Below are positions 34,954 to 42,742 of a stretch of DNA of 64,000 bases, piece after piece. The translations under genes and the position numbers were made by a program. The notes below the pieces were generated by a model. That model was given only the letters and a program-made list of their open reading frames with translations, ran no database searches and was not told the origin of the DNA. The DNA comes from Thermococcus paralvinellae. GTDB lineage: Archaea > Methanobacteriota_B > Thermococci > Thermococcales > Thermococcaceae. Position 1 is the first letter of the stretch, and every line of letters begins with the position of its first letter. Location: contig NZ_CP006965.1 of assembly GCF_000517445.1 (NCBI RefSeq), positions 372,001 through 436,000 on the forward strand. The letters run 5' to 3'.

Positions 34954-35531
34954 GCTTTTTGTACTTGGTTTTAGCCTCTCTTTTTGCTGGGCTTTTAATT
35001 GGGAAATACACAACCCTCGAATTTGGTAGCTTATATGAAGTAATGCTATATCTGTTAATCTTCATTATTGGACTCGACTTGGGAAAAAGTAAAGGAGTGG
35101 GGGAAATTAAAAAGCTTGGAAAGATTGCATTGATTCTGCCACTTGCCACTGTAATCGGTTCTCTGCTGGGAGGACTTTTAGCGTCATTTTTGCTTAATAT
35201 TCCAATAAAATGGGCATTAGGGATTTCAGCAGGATTCGGATGGTATTCATTGACAGGGCCTCTCCTAGCACAGTACTCGACTGTTTATGGTGTAATCGGA
35301 TTTTTGGCAAATTTAACAAGGGAGATACTAACGATTTTGTTTTATCCGCTGGCTATTAAGAAAATACCCAAGGAACTTGCAGTTTCAATGGGAGGAGCTA
35401 CGACAATGGATTCTACATTGCCAGTCATTGTAAAATTTGGAGGAAGAGAAATTACGATAATTGCTTTTGTTCATGGCTTTATCCTGACAGCAATATCTCC
35501 ATTTTTAATTCCTCTTATACTTCAGCTTTGA
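34950..35531 (+). CDS. lysO: LysO-family exporter, C-terminal component
   Basis: A 193-residue membrane protein with about six helices and the family segments LLIFIIGLDLGKSKG, GISAGFGWYSLTGPLLAQYS and MGGATTMDSTLPVIVKFGG. The last two match the conserved core of LysO exporters, which pump out lysine and toxic lysine analogues. Together with the preceding 81-residue protein the total length (274) approaches that of the single-chain bacterial protein. The order and overlap imply a two-subunit version. Confidence 0.82.
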   Translation: MSFLYLVLASLFAGLLIGKYTTLEFGSLYEVMLYLLIFIIGLDLGKSKGVGEIKKLGKIALILPLATVIGSLLGGLLASFLLNIPIKWALGISAGFGWYSLTGPLLAQYSTVYGVIGFLANLTREILTILFYPLAIKKIPKELAVSMGGATTMDSTLPVIVKFGGREITIIAFVHGFILTAISPFLIPLILQL

Positions 35532-35540
35532 ACCATTAAG

Positions 35541-35555
35541 TTTATAAGTTCGAAC
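35541..35555 (+). promoter_or_regulatory. promoter of the winged-helix gene with GTTCGAAC palindrome
   Basis: TATA box TTTATAAG (35541-35548) is followed at once by the 8-bp palindrome GTTCGAAC (35548-35555), a position where a bound repressor would block polymerase. Autoregulation by the small winged-helix protein encoded next is a reasonable guess. Confidence 0.4.
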
Positions 35556-35591
35556 ATATTAGTTCTATTTGCAAACTATGGGGTGATCAAA

Positions 35592-35771
35592 ATGAGCAAC
35601 GAAGAAGTTATTTTGGAAGTTATGAAAAAAGCTGGAAAGCCGCTCAAAAGCGCTGAAATTGCTGAGATGACTGGCATACCAAAGAAAGAAGTTGACAAAA
35701 TCATTAAAAAGCTGAAGAAGGAAGGAAAGATAATCTCACCAAAACGCTGTTATTATGCTCCTGCCGAGTGA
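35592..35771 (+). CDS. small winged-helix DNA-binding protein
   Basis: A 59-residue winged helix-turn-helix protein: EVILEVMKKAGKPLKSAEIA is helix 1-2, MTGIPKKEVDKIIKKLKKEG the recognition helix region, and KIISPKRCYYAPAE the wing. Nothing beyond the DNA-binding domain is present, so it probably acts as a dimeric local regulator or nucleoid-associated factor. ATG 35592 follows GGGGTGAT. Its last 19 bases overlap the convergent ferritin-like gene. Confidence 0.8.
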   Translation: MSNEEVILEVMKKAGKPLKSAEIAEMTGIPKKEVDKIIKKLKKEGKIISPKRCYYAPAE

Positions 35772-36340
35772 TTATTCTTTTTCTCTTTATCTTTCATGAG
35801 TTCTTTAATAAGCTTCTGGAGTTCTTCTTCGGCTTTTGCTTTTTCATATATTTCATACTCTTTTGAAACAAAATCATAGTGGTAACGTTCATCGTTTGCA
35901 AGTTCCAGAAATATCCTCTTATGCTCTCGGTTTTCGACATTTTTTTCAAGGTATAAATATATCTCTTCTGCAAGTTTTTCGGCTTCCATTGCGATTTCAA
36001 GAATATTCTTCAGTTTATATTCTCTCTCTTCAAATGTCTTTTTCCAGCTCTCAATTTTGATGTCTCTTGGTTCTTCATTTGGGAAAAGAGTTTTAAAAAT
36101 CTCCATAACTTTCATATCATGGGATTTCTCCATCTCAATGAATTCTTTAAATTTTTCTTTATGATATGGGCTGGGGATGTTCTCATAAAGGAAGGTGTAA
36201 AGTTCCGTCGCGTCTCTCTCCCCTTTGATGATATAGCTCAGAATATCCTTAAGGGGCATTTTAGTAATTTGTGCTAGAAGTTCCTTTACTTTTTCTTCAA
36301 TTTCAGCTTTTTTCATAAAAACATCCAATGGAGTTTCCAT
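35753..36340 (-). CDS. ferritin-like protein with lysine-rich tail
   Basis: A 195-residue helical protein. Two di-iron half-sites are visible: KGERDATELYTFLYE with MEKSHDMKVM, and AMEAEKLAEEIYLYL with NDERYHYDFV. The C-terminal 30 residues are Lys/Glu-rich (KELMKDKEKKNNHSAG). ATG 36340 (METPLDVFMKK) is chosen because GAGGGGG lies just upstream; an ATG eleven codons earlier lacks such a site. It belongs to the same superfamily as the products at 22425, 30662, 31008 and 36458. Confidence 0.72.
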   Translation of the reverse strand: METPLDVFMKKAEIEEKVKELLAQITKMPLKDILSYIIKGERDATELYTFLYENIPSPYHKEKFKEFIEMEKSHDMKVMEIFKTLFPNEEPRDIKIESWKKTFEEREYKLKNILEIAMEAEKLAEEIYLYLEKNVENREHKRIFLELANDERYHYDFVSKEYEIYEKAKAEEELQKLIKELMKDKEKKNNHSAGA

Positions 36341-36457
36341 AATTGCCCCCTCGTCATTATAATATTTTTCCACTTTAAAATCTTTTTTTGCTAAATTTCA
36401 TCCAACTTTCAAAAATTCTAAGAAAAAATTTGTTAAATAAAATACCGGAGCACTAAG

Positions 36458-37021
36458 CTATTGTTTATATTTCTCAAAAAGCTTTTTGAGCAATATGCTA
36501 TGTTGTTCTTCATTGTTAGCTATACTTTCCATAAGTTGCTTGATAATTGGGTGGGAAACTTTTTTAGTCAATTTCTTATATACATTAGCCATTTCTTTTT
36601 GAAGTTCTAGATATTTTTCTAAAATTTCTCTAATTTCTTCCAGCTTTTCCTCTGGTATTACTGCTGTTTCTGGAAACTCTTTAAAGTACTCTTCTAGAAC
36701 CTCTATGGGTGGAATTCTCTCATTCATTACACCAAACTCTAAAGGCATTGCAATCATTGGAACTCCTGGGATTAAAACAGTATTATCTGCTATTGCTTCA
36801 CCTTCAAATTCTTCAATGAGATCTAAAGCTTCGCTGTAGGATTTCTCAAGGGCTTCCATTATATTTTTGTGGAGCACGGTATCAATTGTAATTCTCAGGA
36901 ATAGATTTTTGATATCCACATACTCTGGCTCTTTAAGTTTCTTCATACCCCTTATGTATTCTTTTTCTGCTTTCTTTTCTACCTCCTTAGCCTTTTCTAC
37001 AAGCTCAATAAGTCTTTCCAT
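36458..37021 (-). CDS. divergent ferritin-like helical protein
   Basis: A 187-residue largely helical protein. KKAEKEYIRGM and TVLHKNIMEAL near the N-terminus and ANNEEQHSILLKKL at the C-terminus are spaced like the metal-binding helices of ferritin-like proteins. The central region (FEGEAIADNTVLIPGVPMI to PEEKLEEI) is an insertion not seen in its neighbours. The family call is tentative. ATG 37021 follows the strong GGAGGTGAAAGGTG. It is divergent from the L44e operon. Confidence 0.6.
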   Translation of the reverse strand: MERLIELVEKAKEVEKKAEKEYIRGMKKLKEPEYVDIKNLFLRITIDTVLHKNIMEALEKSYSEALDLIEEFEGEAIADNTVLIPGVPMIAMPLEFGVMNERIPPIEVLEEYFKEFPETAVIPEEKLEEIREILEKYLELQKEMANVYKKLTKKVSHPIIKQLMESIANNEEQHSILLKKLFEKYKQ

Positions 37022-37095
37022 CACCTTTCACCTCCATAATAGTTTAATAACATTTTGTATTTAAAACTTATGGTAACTCCCTCTAAGCAAAAACA

Positions 37096-37200
37096 TTTTT
37101 AAAGGGTTTAGACTTAGGGAGGCATGCAAGATAATACCTCATGGCTCGGGGGTATCCGAAAAAGTAGGAACCTACCGGGCCTCTGTGAGGAGGTGGAAAA
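37096..37200 (+). promoter_or_regulatory. L44e promoter and GC-rich structured leader
   Basis: TATA box TTTTTAAA is at 37096-37103, so transcription should start at about 37121-37126. The following 75 bases are clearly richer in G and C than the surroundings and can fold: CCTCA (137-141) pairs with TGAGG (186-190), GGCTC (143-147) with GGGCC (177-181, one G-U), and GGTA (151-154) with TACC (173-176), all numbers plus 37000. The ribosome binding site GAGGAGGTG partly lies in the outer stem. This could be a regulatory mRNA leader, alternatively the coding sequence of a leader peptide. Confidence 0.45.
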
Positions 37201-37204
37201 ATGA
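37124..37204 (+). CDS. possible 26-aa leader peptide coupled to L44e
   Basis: An ORF from ATG 37124 ([20 protein letters not shown], then CEEVEK) ends with a TGA that overlaps the L44e start codon in the ATGA fashion typical of coupled genes. Its ATG lies at the predicted transcription start, so it would be leaderless. No homologue is recognised, and the same bases can fold into an RNA structure, so coding status is uncertain. Confidence 0.3.
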   Translation: MQDNTSWLGGIRKSRNLPGLCEEVEK

Positions 37205-37485
37205 AGTATCCGAAGCAGATAAGGACTTACTGCCCGTTCTGTAAGAAGCACACCATTCACAAGGTCGAAAAAGTGAAGAAGAGACCAAGAAGTGAGCTTA
37301 GTGCAGGTCAGAGAAGATTCAGGAGAATTCTCAAGGGTTACAAGGGTTTTCCAAGACCAAAGCCAGAGGGCAGAGAAAAGCCAGTTAAAAAGCTTGACTT
37401 GAGGTTCAGATGTACCGAGTGTGGAAAGGCTCACACGAGAGGAGAAGGCTTTAGGGTAAAGAAGTTTGAGCTTGTGGAGGTGTGA
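37201..37485 (+). CDS. rpl44e: 50S ribosomal protein L44e
   Basis: A 94-residue zinc-binding large-subunit protein: [13 protein letters not shown] and [18 protein letters not shown] supply the four zinc cysteines, and the basic middle ([12 protein letters not shown]) contacts 23S rRNA near the E site. GAGGAGGTGG precedes the ATG. The S27e gene follows two bases after the stop codon, as in other euryarchaea. Confidence 0.97.
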   Translation: MKYPKQIRTYCPFCKKHTIHKVEKVKKRPRSELSAGQRRFRRILKGYKGFPRPKPEGREKPVKKLDLRFRCTECGKAHTRGEGFRVKKFELVEV

Positions 37486-37487
37486 CT

Positions 37488-37685
37488 ATGGCACTTCCAA
37501 GGGGATTAATCCCAATGCCAAGGTCAAGGTTCCTTAGGGTTAAGTGCATTGACTGCGGCAATGAGCAGATTGTTTTCAGCAATCCAGCAACAAAAGTGAG
37601 ATGCCTAGTTTGCGGTGCTACTCTTGTTGAGCCAACTGGTGGTAAGGGAATCATAAAGGCCAAGATATTAGAGGTTCTTGAGTGA
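37488..37685 (+). CDS. rps27e: 30S ribosomal protein S27e
   Basis: A 65-residue zinc-ribbon small-subunit protein, [20 protein letters not shown], with cysteine pairs CIDCGNEQ and [11 protein letters not shown] 37488 follows GGAGGTGTGA, which lies at the 3' end of rpl44e. It ends the two-gene ribosomal operon; a T-rich terminator follows. Confidence 0.97.
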   Translation: MALPRGLIPMPRSRFLRVKCIDCGNEQIVFSNPATKVRCLVCGATLVEPTGGKGIIKAKILEVLE

Positions 37686-37688
37686 ACC

Positions 37689-37705
37689 TTTCTTTTCCTC
37701 TTTTC
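37689..37705 (+). terminator. T-rich terminator after rps27e
   Basis: TTTCTTTTCCTCTTTTC follows the stop codon at 37685 and precedes the promoter of aIF2-alpha (AACTTTAAAAACC). Confidence 0.45.
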
Positions 37706-37771
37706 TCCGAAACTTTAAAAACCTCTTTTGCCAACAATCAAAGGGTAAAAATAATTTAGGAGATGGTGAAA

Positions 37772-38599
37772 ATGCCAAGGAGAGCAAGAGAATTTCCTGA
37801 AGAGGGAGAATTTGTAATTGCAACTGTTAAGAGCATCCATCCTTATGGGGCATTCCTTACACTTGATGAGTATCCTGGAAAAGAGGGATTCATGCATATA
37901 AGCGAAGTAGCATCAACTTGGGTAAAGAACATAAGGGATTACCTTAAAGAGGGTCAAAAGGTAGTTGCAAAAGTGATCAGAGTTGACCCTGGGAAAGGGC
38001 ATATTGATCTTAGCTTGAAACGTGTGACTCAGCAGCAGAGGAAGGCGAAGATTCAGGAGTTCAAGAGGGCTCAAAAGGCCGAGAATCTTCTAAAGATGGC
38101 AGCTGAAAAGCTCAGTAAGGACTTTGAGACAGCATGGAGGGAAGTTTGGGTGCCGCTTGAAGAGGAGTACGGGGAAGTGTATGCAGCCTTTGAAGATGCA
38201 GCTCAAAATGGAATTGAAGTCCTCAAGGGTTTAGTGCCAGATGAATGGCTCCCAATTCTGGAGGAGATAATTAAGAGCTATGTCGAAATTCCAACAGTTA
38301 CAATTGATGCCGAATTTGAAATCACAGTTCCAAAGCCAAACGGTATTGAAATCATCAAGGAAGCGTTAATAAGGGCAAGGGACAGGGCAAATAAGGAGAA
38401 GGACATTGAGGTTAAGTTCACCTACCAAGGAGCACCGAGGTACAGGATTGACATCACTGCTCCAGACTATTACAAAGCCGAGGAAGTCCTTGAGGATATA
38501 GCAGAAGAAATACTCAGAGTGATTAAAAAGGCTGGTGGGGAGGCAACGCTAATTAGAAAAGAAAAGAGGATTAAGAAGATTAAGAGGAGAGGTAAATGA
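37772..38599 (+). CDS. eif2a: translation initiation factor aIF2 subunit alpha
   Basis: A 275-residue alpha subunit of the aIF2 heterotrimer, which delivers initiator Met-tRNA to the ribosome. An S1/OB domain (GEFVIATVKSIHPYGAFLTL, EGFMHISEV) is followed by a helical domain and a C-terminal alpha/beta domain that binds the gamma subunit. The start ATG 37772 (MPRRAREFPEEG) follows GGTGA; ATG 37763 is part of that signal. Four-base overlap with nop10. Confidence 0.96.
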   Translation: MPRRAREFPEEGEFVIATVKSIHPYGAFLTLDEYPGKEGFMHISEVASTWVKNIRDYLKEGQKVVAKVIRVDPGKGHIDLSLKRVTQQQRKAKIQEFKRAQKAENLLKMAAEKLSKDFETAWREVWVPLEEEYGEVYAAFEDAAQNGIEVLKGLVPDEWLPILEEIIKSYVEIPTVTIDAEFEITVPKPNGIEIIKEALIRARDRANKEKDIEVKFTYQGAPRYRIDITAPDYYKAEEVLEDIAEEILRVIKKAGGEATLIRKEKRIKKIKRRGK

Positions 38600-38778
38600 G
38601 GTTCCGCATAAGAAAATGCCCTAAATGCGGAAGGTATACCCTAAAGGAGACATGCCCAATATGTGGTGAAAAAACTAAAGTAGCTCATCCTCCGAGGTTT
38701 TCGCCCGAAGATCCGTATGGGGAGTATCGTAGGAAGTTAAAGAGAGAACTTTTGGGTATTGGGAGGCGTTCAGAATGA
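38596..38778 (+). CDS. nop10: H/ACA RNP protein Nop10
   Basis: A 60-residue Nop10 with an N-terminal zinc ribbon (RKCPKCGRYTL, TCPICGEKT) and a C-terminal linear segment (HPPRFSPEDPYGEYRRKLKR) that wraps on Cbf5. It is a structural part of the H/ACA pseudouridylation guide RNP. The overlap with aIF2-alpha upstream and PAC2 downstream is the conserved euryarchaeal arrangement. Confidence 0.96.
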   Translation: MRFRIRKCPKCGRYTLKETCPICGEKTKVAHPPRFSPEDPYGEYRRKLKRELLGIGRRSE

Positions 38779-39569
38779 AAGAAACAATAGTTGTTGCGTA
38801 TGAGAGGCCAGATATTTACGACCCTATCTTTATTGAGGGTTTACCTGGAATTGGGTTAGTTGGAAAATTAGCAGCTGAGCATCTAATTCAAGAGCTTAAC
38901 GCTAAGAAGTTTGCTGAGCTCTATTCCCCCCACTTTATGCACCAAGTTTTGATTAAAAAAGACTCAACCGTTGATTTGATGAAAAATGAATTCTACTACT
39001 GGAAGAGTCCAGATGACGAGCACAGGGACTTGATCATAATCACTGGAGATACCCAAGTACCCCCAACAGACAGCTACGGTCACTTTGAAGTGGTTGGAAA
39101 GATGCTTGACTTCGTTGAGCAGTTTGGAACAAGAGAGATAATAACAATGGGCGGTTATCAAGTTCCAGAGCTTCAAGGTGAGCCGAGAGTTTTGGCTTCA
39201 TTCACGGATTTGGAAACAAAGGAGAAGTATAAGCAAATCCTTGGGGATTCTGTAATTTTCAGGGAAGATGAAGGAGGAGCGATCGTTGGAGCAGCAGGAC
39301 TTTTGCTTGGTATAGGAAAGCTTAGAGGAATGAGAGGAGCATGTTTCCTTGGAGAGAGCTTGGGGTATATAGTGGATGCAAAAGCAGCTAAGTCAGTGTT
39401 AACAGTTGTAGCAAAGGTCCTCAACCTTGAGATTGATATGACTGCGCTTGATGAGAGAGCTAAGGAGACTGAAGAAATTCTCAGAAAGGTACAAGAAATG
39501 CAGAGAGCCATGTTTGAGCAACAATTGCCTCAGCCAGGTCATGAGGAAGAAGACAGAGGGTATTTGTGA
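38775..39569 (+). CDS. PAC2-family proteasome assembly chaperone
   Basis: A 264-residue PAC2 (COG2047) protein. The signature FIEGLPGIGLVGKLAAEHLI is near the N-terminus and GAAGLLLGIGKLRGMRG further on; the C-terminal tail is glutamine/glutamate-rich and probably coiled or flexible. Eukaryotic relatives chaperone proteasome alpha-ring assembly; archaeal relatives bind proteasome subunits. Four-base overlap with nop10 places it in the aIF2-alpha operon. Confidence 0.9.
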   Translation: MKETIVVAYERPDIYDPIFIEGLPGIGLVGKLAAEHLIQELNAKKFAELYSPHFMHQVLIKKDSTVDLMKNEFYYWKSPDDEHRDLIIITGDTQVPPTDSYGHFEVVGKMLDFVEQFGTREIITMGGYQVPELQGEPRVLASFTDLETKEKYKQILGDSVIFREDEGGAIVGAAGLLLGIGKLRGMRGACFLGESLGYIVDAKAAKSVLTVVAKVLNLEIDMTALDERAKETEEILRKVQEMQRAMFEQQLPQPGHEEEDRGYL

Positions 39570-39607
39570 GCTGTTCACTTTTTATTTCCATATTTTCTGG
39601 TGATCCT

Positions 39608-40873
39608 ATGCACGTAGATGCTGATTTGCACATACACTCACGATATTCAAAAGCAGTTTCAAAACTGATGATTTTCCCCATCCTTGCTGAGTATGCCAAA
39701 CTTAAAGGACTTAATGTGGTTGGTACTGGGGATATTTTGAATCGTAAATGGGAAGAGGAGCTTTTAAAACATGCAGAAAAAGTTGATGAGGGAACATATG
39801 AGATTAAAAGCGTTAGATTCCTCCTCACAGCTGAAGTTGAAGACAGCAAAAGGGTTCACCATGTCCTGATTTTTCCGAGTATTGATGCAGTTAGAGAAAT
39901 GCGCGAGCATTTGAGGAAGTATTCCAGAGACATAGATACCGAAGGCAGACCCCATCTGAACTTGAGTGGGGCAGAAATAGCGGATTTAGCTAATGAGCTT
40001 GATGTTTTGATTGGTCCGGCGCATAGTTTTACCCCGTGGACAGCTCTGTACAAGGAGTATGACAGCTTAGAAGAATGTTATGGAAACGCCAAAATACACT
40101 TCCTTGAGCTTGGGCTCTCAGCTGATTCACAAATGGCGGACATGATAAAAGCTCACCATAAGCTAACTTATTTATCAAATTCAGATGCCCACTCTCCCCA
40201 GCCCCACCGCTTGGGAAGAGAGTTCAACCGTTTTGAGGTTAAAGATGCAACTTTTGAAGAAATCAGAAAGGCAATTCTAAAGAGAGGCGGAAGGAAAGTA
40301 ATCCTCAATGCGGGCTTAGATCCAAGATTGGGGAAGTATCACTTAACTGCCTGCTCCAAATGTTATACAAAATACAAGCTTGAAGATGCTAAGCGCTTGA
40401 ACTGGAGATGCGAGCGCTGTGGAGGAGTCATAAAGAAAGGTGTGAGAGATAGAATTTTGGAACTTGCTGATGCCGAAGAAAAACCCAAAGACAGACCTCC
40501 CTATCTCCATTTAGCTCCTTTAGCAGAGATAATTTCAATGGTAACTGGCAAAGGTGTTGAAACCAAAAGTGTAAAGGCAGTTTGGGAGAGGCTTTTAAAG
40601 GAATTTGGCAGTGAAATTAAGGTTTTAGTTGATGCTCCAATTGAAAGCATAGCACAGCTCATTGGTGAAGACATAGCTAAAGCTATCTGGGCTTTCCGCA
40701 ATGAGAAGCTCATAGTTATTCCGGGTGGAGGAGGTAAATACGGTGAAATTAAGCTTCCTGAAGAAATACGGAGAGCAAAAATTCAAGATTTAAACAGTGT
40801 TGAGGTTAAACAAGAAGATGTTTATTACAAACCAAAACAGGCTTCAATTCTGAGCTTTTTGAAAAAGAAATAA
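39608..40873 (+). CDS. endoQ: endonuclease Q (EndoQ), PHP-domain DNA repair nuclease
   Basis: A 421-residue enzyme of the TIGR00375 family, known in Thermococcales as EndoQ, which nicks DNA 5' to deaminated bases and abasic sites. The PHP domain shows DLHIHSRYSKAV, GTGDIL, GPAHSFTPW and NSDAHSPQPHR metal ligands. A four-cysteine zinc site (ACSKCY, RCERCGG) follows. The C-terminus QASILSFL fits a PCNA-interacting box. ATG 39608 follows GGTGAT. Metal-dependent, acts in base-deamination repair. Confidence 0.92.
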   Translation: MHVDADLHIHSRYSKAVSKLMIFPILAEYAKLKGLNVVGTGDILNRKWEEELLKHAEKVDEGTYEIKSVRFLLTAEVEDSKRVHHVLIFPSIDAVREMREHLRKYSRDIDTEGRPHLNLSGAEIADLANELDVLIGPAHSFTPWTALYKEYDSLEECYGNAKIHFLELGLSADSQMADMIKAHHKLTYLSNSDAHSPQPHRLGREFNRFEVKDATFEEIRKAILKRGGRKVILNAGLDPRLGKYHLTACSKCYTKYKLEDAKRLNWRCERCGGVIKKGVRDRILELADAEEKPKDRPPYLHLAPLAEIISMVTGKGVETKSVKAVWERLLKEFGSEIKVLVDAPIESIAQLIGEDIAKAIWAFRNEKLIVIPGGGGKYGEIKLPEEIRRAKIQDLNSVEVKQEDVYYKPKQASILSFLKKK

Positions 40874-40884
40874 AAGTCCAAAAG

Positions 40885-41493
40885 TCACGCCAAAAAGAGT
40901 GGTTTTATGAGAACAGCAACTACTGGTACAGCAACATTGTCGTCTATCACTTTTTGGTATTCTGCAAGCATTAAGATAACTGACCATGCAATTTTCATCA
41001 AGATGTTCAGTTGTGGCAAGATTAAAAAGGCAATTATGACTGCACTTACAATGTAACCAACGCTTCCTATCCAGTGTTTCCTGAGCTTAACGTTAAATCC
41101 ATTCTTTCTGAAGTAGTAGAACCTTAGCACACCTGTAATTCCATCACTTATTGCCATCACAAGCATTATTGCTGATGCATAATTGACGTCCATAAATAGA
41201 GCCATGGCAGAGAACATAATGCAATAGAACACTTCCCCGTAGTTGTTTCTTATCTGATACCAAGAAAGCTCTTTGTTCATGAGATGGGTAAGTAACTGTC
41301 CAATTGCAAAGAGCATAACTACTGCGGCAAGTTCCTTTCCAGTGACTAAACCTTCTCTAAAGAATAGAATTGCAGGAACACTGCTGAAGTGTATTATTTT
41401 TCTGTTTATCCAGGCATACTCTTCTCCGAGGTACTTTGTGAACAGGATTGCCAGTACTGGGAACATGACACCAATTATCAAGTATTTTAGCAT
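40885..41493 (-). CDS. dolichol kinase/polyprenol kinase-like CTP-dependent membrane enzyme
   Basis: A 202-residue membrane protein with about six helices. The conserved blocks RKIIHFSSVPAILFF and AISDGITGVLRF match the RKxxH and DGxxG signatures of the dolichol kinase/phosphatidate cytidylyltransferase-like superfamily, so CTP-dependent phosphorylation of a polyprenol or lipid at the membrane is likely. The start ATG 41493 follows GGAGGGAAT; the frame remains open 110 codons further upstream but that stretch is not typical coding sequence and covers the thiL start. Confidence 0.78.
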   Translation of the reverse strand: MLKYLIIGVMFPVLAILFTKYLGEEYAWINRKIIHFSSVPAILFFREGLVTGKELAAVVMLFAIGQLLTHLMNKELSWYQIRNNYGEVFYCIMFSAMALFMDVNYASAIMLVMAISDGITGVLRFYYFRKNGFNVKLRKHWIGSVGYIVSAVIIAFLILPQLNILMKIAWSVILMLAEYQKVIDDNVAVPVVAVLIKPLFLA

Positions 41494-41655
41494 CTTATTC
41501 CCTCCAGTATTTCTAGATTGTTGGATATTTTTTAAGTGAGCTTTATAAATTTTTCTGCAGTTGTTAAATATATTTTCGATAATTGTCGGCAATATGCAGA
41601 GTATTATCATGGCAATTCTAATAAACCTGTCTGAGCTAATACCCAGCTGATAGCT

Positions 41656-42591
41656 ATGGAGCAAAAAATCATTGAGATGTTCATGAAGCATCTCAAATTT
41701 CAAGGGGATTTGCCATTGGGAGATGATGCTGGAGCGATAAAAATTGGCGAGGAGTGGCTGGTTGCTACAAACGACATGCTTGTAAGAGCAACTGATGTGC
41801 CGGAGATAATGACCCCGGAACAAATTGGATTTAAAGCCGTAACAATGAATGTAAGCGATTTAGCTGCTATGGGAGCTAAGCCATTGGGATTTCTCTTTTC
41901 ACTTGGTGTTCCTCAGAATTTTGATATGGAATACTCAGAAGGAATTGCGAAAGGAATTGCACGGGCATCAACATTCTACAATATTCCTATTCTAAGTGCT
42001 GACACGAATGAAGCCTGTGATTTGATAATTGATGGGATTGCTTTGGGGAAAACGGAAAGGCTCTTATTAAGGAGTAATGCAAAGCCAGGTGATTTAGTTT
42101 GCGTTACTGGAGATATTGGAAGAGCTTTAGCTGGACTTAAAGTGTATTTTGAGAATCTTGAGATTGAGGTGAGAATCCAAAAAGTCCTTTACGAAAAGCT
42201 CCTCGAGCCAAAGGCCAGAATTAGGGAAGGACAGGTTTTGAGCAAATATGCTAATGCCGGAATAGACATAAGCGACGGCATGAGCAAGGAGCTACACCTA
42301 ATTGCAGAGATGAGCGATGTTAGGATCGTGATTGAGTCTGAAAAATTACCAATTAGAAGAGAAGTCTTTGAAGTGGCTGAGATTTTAGGGTTAGATCCTA
42401 TTGAAATTGCTTTAGCATCTGGAGAGGAGTTCGAGTTAATATTTACTATCCCAGAGGAGCATTTAAGCAAAATTGACTTTGATTTCACTGTGATTGGAAA
42501 GGTTGAAAAGGGAGAAGGAGTTTATCTGAAGCGTGAAGATAAGCTGGAAAAAATGCCGATTTTGGGATGGGAACATCTGACGAAATCCTAA
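41656..42591 (+). CDS. thiL: thiamine-monophosphate kinase ThiL
   Basis: A 311-residue AIR-synthase-fold kinase that phosphorylates thiamine monophosphate to thiamine diphosphate, the cofactor of the 2-oxoacid oxidoreductase above. GDDAGAI near the N-terminus, VTMNVSDLAAMGAKPLG, LSADTNEACDLI, CVTGDIGRA and DISDGMSKEL are the family nucleotide- and metal-binding segments. The start has only a weak GCTGATAG ribosome binding site. A hairpin plus T-run follows the gene. Confidence 0.93.
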   Translation: MEQKIIEMFMKHLKFQGDLPLGDDAGAIKIGEEWLVATNDMLVRATDVPEIMTPEQIGFKAVTMNVSDLAAMGAKPLGFLFSLGVPQNFDMEYSEGIAKGIARASTFYNIPILSADTNEACDLIIDGIALGKTERLLLRSNAKPGDLVCVTGDIGRALAGLKVYFENLEIEVRIQKVLYEKLLEPKARIREGQVLSKYANAGIDISDGMSKELHLIAEMSDVRIVIESEKLPIRREVFEVAEILGLDPIEIALASGEEFELIFTIPEEHLSKIDFDFTVIGKVEKGEGVYLKREDKLEKMPILGWEHLTKS

Positions 42592-42664
42592 TAACTTTCC
42601 ATATCAATTCTTTTTTGGATGCATATGAAGCGAATCTTACCCACTTACTGGCTTTTTGTTGTTT

Positions 42665-42694
42665 AAGAGGAGGATTCTCTGACCTCCTCTTTTT
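42665..42694 (+). terminator. hairpin with T-run after thiL
   Basis: AAGAGGAGG (42665-42673) and CCTCCTCTT (42683-42691) are perfect 9-bp arms around a 9-base loop, followed by TTT. It looks like an intrinsic hairpin terminator, unusual next to the plain T-tracts seen elsewhere in this window. It lies 52 bases before amrS and just upstream of that gene's TATA-like CTTAAACT. Confidence 0.55.
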
Positions 42695-42742
42695 GACCAA
42701 AAGCTTAAACTACTATGAGTCTTATTTTTTCATGGTGAGACT

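Noticed and set aside
37141-37167. Eight-codon ORF (MARGYPKK) in the L44e leader
   Set aside because: Too short, no ribosome binding site, out of frame with the longer 26-codon ORF that couples to L44e.
41494-41823. 110-codon N-terminal extension of the dolichol-kinase-like gene
   Set aside because: Its composition is unlike a membrane protein start, it runs into the thiL start region on the other strand, and a clear ribosome binding site precedes ATG 41493.
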